Source of the DNA: Mycobacterium sp. E2479
GTDB taxonomy: Bacteria > Actinomycetota > Actinomycetes > Mycobacteriales > Mycobacteriaceae
DNA length: 64,000 nucleotides
Assembly (NCBI RefSeq): GCF_001667925.1
Contig: NZ_LZJR01000130.1
Coordinates: 1-64,000, forward strand
Direction of reading: 5' to 3'
Under the pieces are notes generated by a model that was not told the origin of the DNA, made no database searches, and saw only the letters and a list, made by a program, of their open reading frames with translations. The position numbers and the translations under genes are program-made. Shown piece by piece: positions 58,870-64,000 of this stretch (position 1 is the first letter of the stretch; every line of letters begins with the position of its first letter).

Positions 58870-59655
58870 GTGGCAAAACAGGCAACCGCCGACAAACGCC
58901 AGCGACGCGAACGCGGGTCCATCAATCCCGATGACATCATCAGCGGCGCATTCGAACTCGCCGAGCAGGTGTCGATCGACAACCTGAGCATGCCGCTGCT
59001 CGGCAAACATCTCGGCGTCGGTGTGACGAGCATTTACTGGTACTTCCGCAAGAAAGACGACCTGCTCAACGCGATGACCGACCGCGCCCTGAGCAAGTAC
59101 GTCTTCGCTACTCCCTACGTCGAGGCCAGCGACTGGCGCGAGACTTTGCGCAACCACGCGCGATCGATGCGTAAGACCTTCATGGGCAACCCAATTCTGT
59201 GCGACCTGATTCTGATTCGGGCGGCGCTTTCTCCTAAGGCGGCGCGGATGGGTGCCCAGGAGATGGAAAAGGCGGTGGCCAATCTGGTGGAGGCCGGCCT
59301 GTCACCGGAGGATGCGTTCGACACCTATTCGGCGGTTTCGGTTCACGTGCGCGGATCGGTGGTACTGCAACGGCTCTACGAAAAGAATCAATCGTCGGAC
59401 GTCGGGCCTCGGGCCATCGAAGACGCCGTCTCCATCGACCCGGAAAAGACCCCGCTCCTCGCTCAGGTGACTCGGATAGGTCACCGCATCGGCGCGCCCG
59501 ATGAAACCAATTTCGAGTATGGGCTCACCTGCATTCTCGATCACGCCGGCCGGCTGATCGACGAGAAACGCGGCAAGGCCGCGCCGGCACGGCAGCGCAA
59601 GCCGACCAAGTCGGCCACCAGTCGGGGCCGAACCAAGGCGGCAGCGACTCGCTGA
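58870..59655 (+). CDS. TetR family transcriptional regulator
   Basis: The protein has 261 residues from GTG 58870, chosen because GGAGG lies 7 bases upstream; ATG 58852 is a poorer start. The helix-turn-helix is INPDDIISGAFELAEQVS then LSMPLLGKHLGVGVTSIYWY with FRKKDDLLNAMTDRAL. A TetR C-terminal ligand domain follows to about residue 225, then a lysine/arginine-rich tail (PARQRKPTKSATSRGRTKAA) that may aid DNA binding. It is the proposed regulator of the TACTGTA palindromes. The ligand is likely an acyl-CoA, by analogy with KstR-type repressors. Confidence 0.9.
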   Translation: MAKQATADKRQRRERGSINPDDIISGAFELAEQVSIDNLSMPLLGKHLGVGVTSIYWYFRKKDDLLNAMTDRALSKYVFATPYVEASDWRETLRNHARSMRKTFMGNPILCDLILIRAALSPKAARMGAQEMEKAVANLVEAGLSPEDAFDTYSAVSVHVRGSVVLQRLYEKNQSSDVGPRAIEDAVSIDPEKTPLLAQVTRIGHRIGAPDETNFEYGLTCILDHAGRLIDEKRGKAAPARQRKPTKSATSRGRTKAAATR

Positions 59656-59674
59656 TTCCGCCCGAAACTCTCTG

Positions 59675-60583
59675 TCAGCCTTCGGGTTCGGGGACGTGGA
59701 AGTGCTCGTCGCGTAACCGAAACGCCTCCCGTGCGCCGTGCTGCGCACGGGTTTTGACGAAGTTGAATTCGCCAGGGCCGAAATGCAGGTTGGTGCCGAA
59801 GGCGTGGAAAAGGTAACTGGCGACCTCTTCGCCCTGATAAGCCTGGCTTTGCTCGACAAGCCGGAACGCCTCCTTGGCGATGACGACTCCGTCGGCGGGC
59901 ATCTTCGCCGCCTTCTCGGCCCAGTATCGCGCTCTGGCCGTCACCGCGGCGGGCGCGCAGGTGTCGGTGAAGATTCCGAGGTGTTCGATCTCAGCCGCCT
60001 CGATGATGTCCCCGGTCAGCAGCAGGCGCCGCGCCAGCACCGGCCCGAGCCGGTGAAAGAACATGTGCAGGCTACCGAGCGCGGGGCCCAGGAAACGGGT
60101 TGCCGGCATGCCGATCTTCGTGTCACGCGCGATCACCGAGATGTCGGTCATCAACGCCATCTCGAAACCGCCCCCGAGAGCGTAGCCGGCGATCTCGCCC
60201 ACCGTTACCTTCGGGAAGCCCATGAAATTGTGGTAGAAGCCAAAAGACCTGCGGTCCACGGTCAGTCGTCGGCGCTGGCTCGGGCGACGTTTGTCTGCCC
60301 GCTCTTCTGCGTCCGTCTGGCCGGGCGGTGCCGAAGAGCCGTACCAGCCGTACGCATTGTTCATGTCGGCCCCGGTGGAAAAGACGCCCTCGGCACCACG
60401 CAGTAGCACCACCGTCAGGTCGTCGTCTTCGGCCACCTGGTCCAGACAGCGGGCGATGGCCTCACGCATCGCGGCATCGTAGGAGTTTTTCTGCTTGGGG
60501 TTGTTCAGCGTGATGGTCGCAATGCGCCGATCGGGATCGATGTCGAAGAGCACGCGATCGTCTGAGGTGCTCGAGGCGGTCAT
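59675..60583 (-). CDS. Enoyl-CoA hydratase/isomerase (crotonase fold)
   Basis: The protein has 302 residues from ATG 60583, ATGA-coupled to the thioesterase gene. Crotonase motifs are ITLNNPKQKNSYDAAM, LRGAEGVFSTGADMNN (oxyanion loop), EIAGYALGGGFEMALMTDIS and GPALGSLHMFFHRLGP. An extra basic insert (DKRRPSQRRRLTVDRRSF) lies between the first two motifs, longer than in standard Ech. Catalytic-residue assignment is open. It converges on the TetR gene with a 19-base gap. Confidence 0.88.
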   Translation of the reverse strand: MTASSTSDDRVLFDIDPDRRIATITLNNPKQKNSYDAAMREAIARCLDQVAEDDDLTVVLLRGAEGVFSTGADMNNAYGWYGSSAPPGQTDAEERADKRRPSQRRRLTVDRRSFGFYHNFMGFPKVTVGEIAGYALGGGFEMALMTDISVIARDTKIGMPATRFLGPALGSLHMFFHRLGPVLARRLLLTGDIIEAAEIEHLGIFTDTCAPAAVTARARYWAEKAAKMPADGVVIAKEAFRLVEQSQAYQGEEVASYLFHAFGTNLHFGPGEFNFVKTRAQHGAREAFRLRDEHFHVPEPEG

Positions 60584-61275
60584 CTGTCGGACTCCTTTCG
60601 GCGCCTGCCGAATCGCGTTCCGGCGAGCTTTTCCGGCCGTGACGCCAACGTGTTGACCTCGCCGGTACACAGGACTTCGTCGTCGAGCAACAGCCGACCG
60701 GTCGACGTGATGCCGCGTTCGTCCTCAGACCGGGTGATGTCGAATCGCAGCTCGGTCAGCACCGGCGTCGGCCGGCGGAAGGTCACCACCAGGGACCGCG
60801 TTTTGCCGGAAAGCCCGGTGACGCAGTTGTGGTGCTGAATGACGCAGTCAAAGAAGACGCCCAGGAATCCACCGTGTACCAGTCCTGGCGGTCCCTCGTA
60901 GACCAGGGGGAACTCAACAGTGCCCGTTGCATTCTCGGCATCGAGTCGCTCGAACCGGTATTCGGGAAAGCACGGGTTGTAAACGCCGATGTCGGTTGCG
61001 TGGTTGAGGTAGACGCGCCGGTGGTCGTCGGGCAATTCGCCGATACGGGGCGCATTGTCCGTCGGCGCCGCGCTCGCCAGTTCGCTTTCCCACTCGGCGA
61101 ATTTTTGCAGCATGGCGTCCACCGTGGGGTGCGGATGCTCGAGGGATATCAGCAACGAGCTCAGGCGCCGCAGGGCGGCAGCTGCGGCCACGGTCTGGGC
61201 AAGCGGCGCCTCACCGAACTTCGCGTCGCCGTTGCTCGTCGACGTCGGCGTGGCATGCCCCTCCGCCATTGTCAT
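60580..61275 (-). CDS. PaaI-like hotdog thioesterase
   Basis: The protein has 231 residues from ATG 61275, with GAGGAGGAG 8 bases upstream; GTG 61284 is an alternative. The C-terminal hotdog shows GPPGLVHGGFLGVFFDCVIQ (His-Gly-Gly and the helix Asp) and SLVVTFRRPTPVLTEL. About 100 residues precede it, including a helical segment (AAAAALRRLSSLLISLEHPH) not typical for PaaI. A housekeeping hydrolysis of stalled acyl-CoA intermediates is likely. It is divergent from the Ech gene at 61451 with the palindrome 61406-61424 between them. Confidence 0.8.
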   Translation of the reverse strand: MTMAEGHATPTSTSNGDAKFGEAPLAQTVAAAAALRRLSSLLISLEHPHPTVDAMLQKFAEWESELASAAPTDNAPRIGELPDDHRRVYLNHATDIGVYNPCFPEYRFERLDAENATGTVEFPLVYEGPPGLVHGGFLGVFFDCVIQHHNCVTGLSGKTRSLVVTFRRPTPVLTELRFDITRSEDERGITSTGRLLLDDEVLCTGEVNTLASRPEKLAGTRFGRRRKESDR

Positions 61276-61405
61276 CGACGCCACTCCTCCTCATCGCTGC
61301 CGCTCTGCATCGTCGCCGGCGCGGCCAATGGTTCTCTCTTTCACCTGAGTTGTTCCGCAGGCAGCGTATCCTTGCTAACTTATACAGCGTATCAATCGTA
61401 TTGCC

Positions 61406-61424
61406 TACTGTATGGGTAACCGTA
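61406..61424. promoter_or_regulatory. Proposed 19-bp TetR-regulon operator, copy 7
   Basis: TACTGTATGGGTAACCGTA has half sites TACTGTATG and TACGGTTAC around a central G. It lies between the divergent thioesterase (start 61275) and Ech (start 61451) operons and overlaps the ATG at 61412, which argues that the later GTG is the real Ech start. Confidence 0.65.
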
Positions 61425-61450
61425 TCGGCGGAGAAAGGCCGGATTCGACG

Positions 61451-62272
61451 GTGAGTCAGGGGGCCGACACGGCCGGTGCCGAGGGTTCGGTAACAGTGCA
61501 CCGCGACGGTGCGGTGTTACTGGTGACGCTCGATCGCGCATCTCGGCGTAACTCGTTGACACGGTTGATGATCGGCACGTTGGTCGAAACGCTCACGAAG
61601 GCCGCCGCCGACGATTCGCTGCGAGCCGTACACATCCGCGGGGCGGGCGACGACTTCTGTGCCGGCTCCGACTGGGTGGCCGCCAACGACCCCGGTGGGC
61701 AGCGTCCGCGCAGCGGGGATCTGGTGCGCCGGGTCCCCCACGCCGCGCACCGGGTCATCGAGCTCGTCGCAACCATCCAGCTGCCGGTGGTGTGCAGCGT
61801 GCGAGGCTGGGCGGTGGGACTCGGCTGCAATCTCGCGCTGGCCGCGGACTTCACCGTGGCCGCCGACGATGCGGTCTTCTGGGAACCCTTCATCGGCCGT
61901 GGATTCAGCCCCGACTCGGGATCCACCTGGCTGCTGGCGCGCATGGTCGGCCTGGTGCGGGCCAGGCGCATGTTGCTGCTTGGTGAGAAGGTGAGCGCGC
62001 CTGATGCGGCCGACTGGGGATTGATTCACCAAACGGTAAGCGGCTCGGACCTCGACCACACCGCAGAGGAGTTGGTGGGCCGGCTGGCCTCCGGACCGAC
62101 GGCCGCAATCGGCCTGGCCAAGCAGGCCCTGGGGTTCGGTCAGCATGCAACGCTGAGCCAATCGTTGACCCAGGAGCTGTTCAACTTGGAATTATCCTGC
62201 CGAACAAGCGATTTCAAGGAGGGCCTGGAGGCCTTCCGGCAGCGACGGGACCCGGAATTTCGTGGACGCTGA
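61451..62272 (+). CDS. Enoyl-CoA hydratase/isomerase (crotonase fold)
   Basis: The protein has 273 residues from GTG 61451, with GGAGAAAGG about 12 bases upstream. Crotonase motifs are VTLDRASRRNSLTRLM, IRGAGDDFCAGSDWVA, VCSVRGWAVGLGCNLALAAD and GFSPDSGSTWLLARM. It begins a run of three crotonase-fold genes on the plus strand (gap of 113 bases, then an ATGA overlap). Regulation by the proposed TetR palindrome fits its position. Confidence 0.9.
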   Translation: MSQGADTAGAEGSVTVHRDGAVLLVTLDRASRRNSLTRLMIGTLVETLTKAAADDSLRAVHIRGAGDDFCAGSDWVAANDPGGQRPRSGDLVRRVPHAAHRVIELVATIQLPVVCSVRGWAVGLGCNLALAADFTVAADDAVFWEPFIGRGFSPDSGSTWLLARMVGLVRARRMLLLGEKVSAPDAADWGLIHQTVSGSDLDHTAEELVGRLASGPTAAIGLAKQALGFGQHATLSQSLTQELFNLELSCRTSDFKEGLEAFRQRRDPEFRGR

Positions 62273-62385
62273 CCAAAGAGGTGACAACTCAAGGGCGCTG
62301 GGGTCTGCAAATGGGATTTGCCTCGAATGCGTCCAGAAGCCCCACGCTCGTGGGTTGGCCCCGGCGCCAGACGAAGGGATGATCG

Positions 62386-63198
62386 ATGCCCACTGATTCG
62401 TTCGACACGATCAAGTACGAAGTCGACGGGCACACCGCGACTATCACCCTGAACCGGCCGGACGCCCTCAATGCGCTCAGCCCGCACATGATCACCGAGC
62501 TGCGGGTCGCCTACGACGAGGCCGAAAACGATGACAACGTCTGGCTCACCATCGTCACCGGCACCGGCCGCGCCTTTTGCACCGGCGCCGATGTCAAAGA
62601 GATTCCGGAAGACGGCAAGGTCATCTACGAGCGGCCGTACCTATCGACATACGACCAATGGGAGGCGCCGCAGGAGGGTACGCCTCCGTTTCGCACCACG
62701 GCCAAGCCGGTGTTGACCGCCGTGAACGGAATCTGCTGTGGCGCAGGCATGGATTGGGTTACCACGACTGACATCGTGATCGCTTCCGAGCAGGCGAGCT
62801 TTTTTGATCCGCATGTCAGCATCGGACTGGTGGCAGGGCGCGAATTGGTGCGAGTGTCTCGGGTGTTGCCCCGCTCGATCGCGCTGCGCATGGCCTTGAT
62901 GGGCAAGCACGAGCGGATGAGCGCACAACGCGCCTACGAACTCGGGTTGATCAGCGAGATCGTCGAGCATGACCGCTTACTGGAGCGGGCCCACGAGATC
63001 GCCGGCGTCGTCAACTCCAATGCACCGCTGGCCGTCCGGGGCACCCGGCAGGCGATTCTCAAGGGCCTGAACGTGCCGCTGCACGAGGCGGAGATACTCG
63101 CCGAAACCTTCCGCGAGCGGGTGCTGCGCACCGAGGACGCGCAGGAAGGTCCAAAGGCGTTCGTCGAGAAGCGCAAACCGAATTGGCAATGCCGATGA
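62386..63198 (+). CDS. Enoyl-CoA hydratase/isomerase (crotonase fold)
   Basis: The protein has 270 residues from ATG 62386, with GAAGGGATG just upstream. ITLNRPDALNALSPHM, VTGTGRAFCTGADVKEI and NGICCGAGMDWVTTTDIVIA are the crotonase signature regions; FDPHVSIGLVAGRELVRVSR follows. It is close to the product of the next gene (FDSHVSAGLVCALEPIGLIR), so the two arose by duplication. It overlaps the next gene by ATGA. Confidence 0.91.
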   Translation: MPTDSFDTIKYEVDGHTATITLNRPDALNALSPHMITELRVAYDEAENDDNVWLTIVTGTGRAFCTGADVKEIPEDGKVIYERPYLSTYDQWEAPQEGTPPFRTTAKPVLTAVNGICCGAGMDWVTTTDIVIASEQASFFDPHVSIGLVAGRELVRVSRVLPRSIALRMALMGKHERMSAQRAYELGLISEIVEHDRLLERAHEIAGVVNSNAPLAVRGTRQAILKGLNVPLHEAEILAETFRERVLRTEDAQEGPKAFVEKRKPNWQCR

Positions 63199-63983
63199 CT
63201 TTCGAAACCATTTTGCTCGAGGTGGACGCGCAAGACCATGTCGCCACCATTACGCTGAATCGCCCTGATCAGCTCAACGCTTTCAACCGGACCATGTGCG
63301 AGGAGATGGCACGCGCGTGGAAAACGGTCAAACTCGACCAGTCGGTTCATGCCGTGGTGTTGCGTGCCGCCGGAGACCGGGCGTTCAGCGCCGGCCTGGA
63401 TATCAACACGCCATACGGGCAGCCCGAAAACATCTGGAACCACGATGATCCCGGCGAAGCCCTGAGTCCCAAGTGGCAGAAGATGTGGAAACCCGTGGTC
63501 TGCGCGGTCCAGGGCATGTGCACCGCCGGCGCGTTTTACTTCATCAACGAGTCCGACGTGGTGATCTGCTCCAAAAACGCTACCTTCTTCGACTCGCATG
63601 TGTCGGCGGGCCTGGTCTGCGCATTGGAGCCGATCGGCCTGATACGACGCATCGGCCTGGGCGAGACCCTGCGTATCGCACTGATGGGCAACGACGAACG
63701 CGTCAGCGCCGACACCGCCCTGCGGATCGGATTGGTCTCCGAGATCGTCGCCGCCGACCAGCTCTGGGACCGTGCCCACGAGATTGCGGCGACCATCGCC
63801 GCCAAGCCGCCGACCGCGACCGCGGGCACGGTGAAGGCGATTTGGGAATCACTGGACAAGCCGTACCGCGCCGCGCTGGACCAGGGCCTGATCTACACCC
63901 GGCTGGGAAACCCGCTGGGCACCGCCGAGCTGGCCGCTCAGAACGATTCCCAAACCCCGGCGCGCAAACCGAAGATTCGCTGA
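63195..63983 (+). CDS. Enoyl-CoA hydratase/isomerase (crotonase fold)
   Basis: The protein has 262 residues from ATG 63195, ATGA-coupled; ATG 63189 is an alternative start. ITLNRPDQLNAFNRTM, LRAAGDRAFSAGLDINTP and CAVQGMCTAGAFYFINESD are the crotonase regions, and FFDSHVSAGLVCALEPIGLI matches the previous gene product. GCTAGAF deviates from the usual G-G-G/A-x-E-L helix. Its stop overlaps a possible next start at 63983 by one base. Confidence 0.91.
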   Translation: MTFETILLEVDAQDHVATITLNRPDQLNAFNRTMCEEMARAWKTVKLDQSVHAVVLRAAGDRAFSAGLDINTPYGQPENIWNHDDPGEALSPKWQKMWKPVVCAVQGMCTAGAFYFINESDVVICSKNATFFDSHVSAGLVCALEPIGLIRRIGLGETLRIALMGNDERVSADTALRIGLVSEIVAADQLWDRAHEIAATIAAKPPTATAGTVKAIWESLDKPYRAALDQGLIYTRLGNPLGTAELAAQNDSQTPARKPKIR

Positions 63984-64000
63984 TGTCGCGTCACCCACTG
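63983..64000 (+). CDS. Possible start of the next gene, cut by window edge
   Basis: ATG at 63983 shares its A with the preceding TGA (TGATG overlap), as in other coupled pairs of this window. Only six codons (MSRHPL) are visible, so nothing can be said about function. Confidence 0.35.

Overview
The window looks like chromosomal DNA of a high-GC actinomycete, most likely a nontuberculous Mycobacterium. Supporting signs are a DUF222/13E12-type HNH protein at the left edge, a hydrolase-cyclase of the Rv1900c (LipJ) type, a PAS-SpoIIE-kinase-STAS protein of the Rv1364c type, a CsbD-like stress protein, a small exported protein, and a very high density of P450s, F420-type LLM oxidoreductases, FadD, FadE and Ech proteins. 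Genes are packed, and many pairs overlap by ATGA, GTGA or TTGA.

Layout. 1-938: edge of a DUF222/HNH gene. 1053-5805 (minus): Rieske oxygenase, acyl-CoA ligase, NTF2-like protein, split MaoC-type hydratase and a DinB-like protein, divergent from a P450 at 5959. 7308-9911 (minus): ferredoxin and a double CoA-transferase, divergent from a GntR/FCD regulator (10006) and an SDR. 12498-18259 (plus): four coupled acyl-CoA dehydrogenase genes and a ligase. 18495-28844: mostly non-catabolic genes (START-like protein, hydrolase-cyclase, exported peptide, TetR-hotdog fusion, amidohydrolase, cytochrome b561-molybdopterin enzyme, sigma-factor regulator). 28841-43506: dehydrogenase pair, degenerate esterase, P450-alcohol dehydrogenase operon, LLM-P450-SDR operon, carboxyltransferase, LLM/NTF2/hydrolase operon. 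43520-44102: remnants of a flavin monooxygenase, a Rieske protein and a thioesterase. 44111-49263: ligase, P450, CoA-transferase and a broken thiolase. 49343-56151 (minus): six-gene operon (Ech, amidohydrolase, FadD, amidohydrolase, two FadE). 56505-64000: CsbD protein, DapA-like aldolase with SDR, TetR regulator, thioesterase and four crotonase-fold enzymes.

Together the genes have what is needed to activate a hydrophobic carboxylic acid (FadD, CoA-transferase), oxygenate it (four P450s, a Rieske protein, a ferredoxin), and shorten or open it by beta-oxidation-like and aldol/decarboxylation steps (FadE pairs, MaoC, Ech, SDR, amidohydrolase, DapA-like). The substrate cannot be read from the sequence. 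Several members are decaying, so the cluster seems to be under active remodelling.

The main new observation is a 19-bp palindrome, best copy TACTGTAATGATTACAGTA at 45783, found in seven promoter regions between 31.4 and 61.4 kb. One copy lies in the divergent promoter of the TetR gene at 58870, so I propose this TetR as master regulator of the right half. A second set of AT-rich inverted repeats sits at the left-half promoters, one of them beside the GntR gene. Regulator assignments are inference. No tRNA, rRNA, CRISPR, insertion sequence or prophage was seen.
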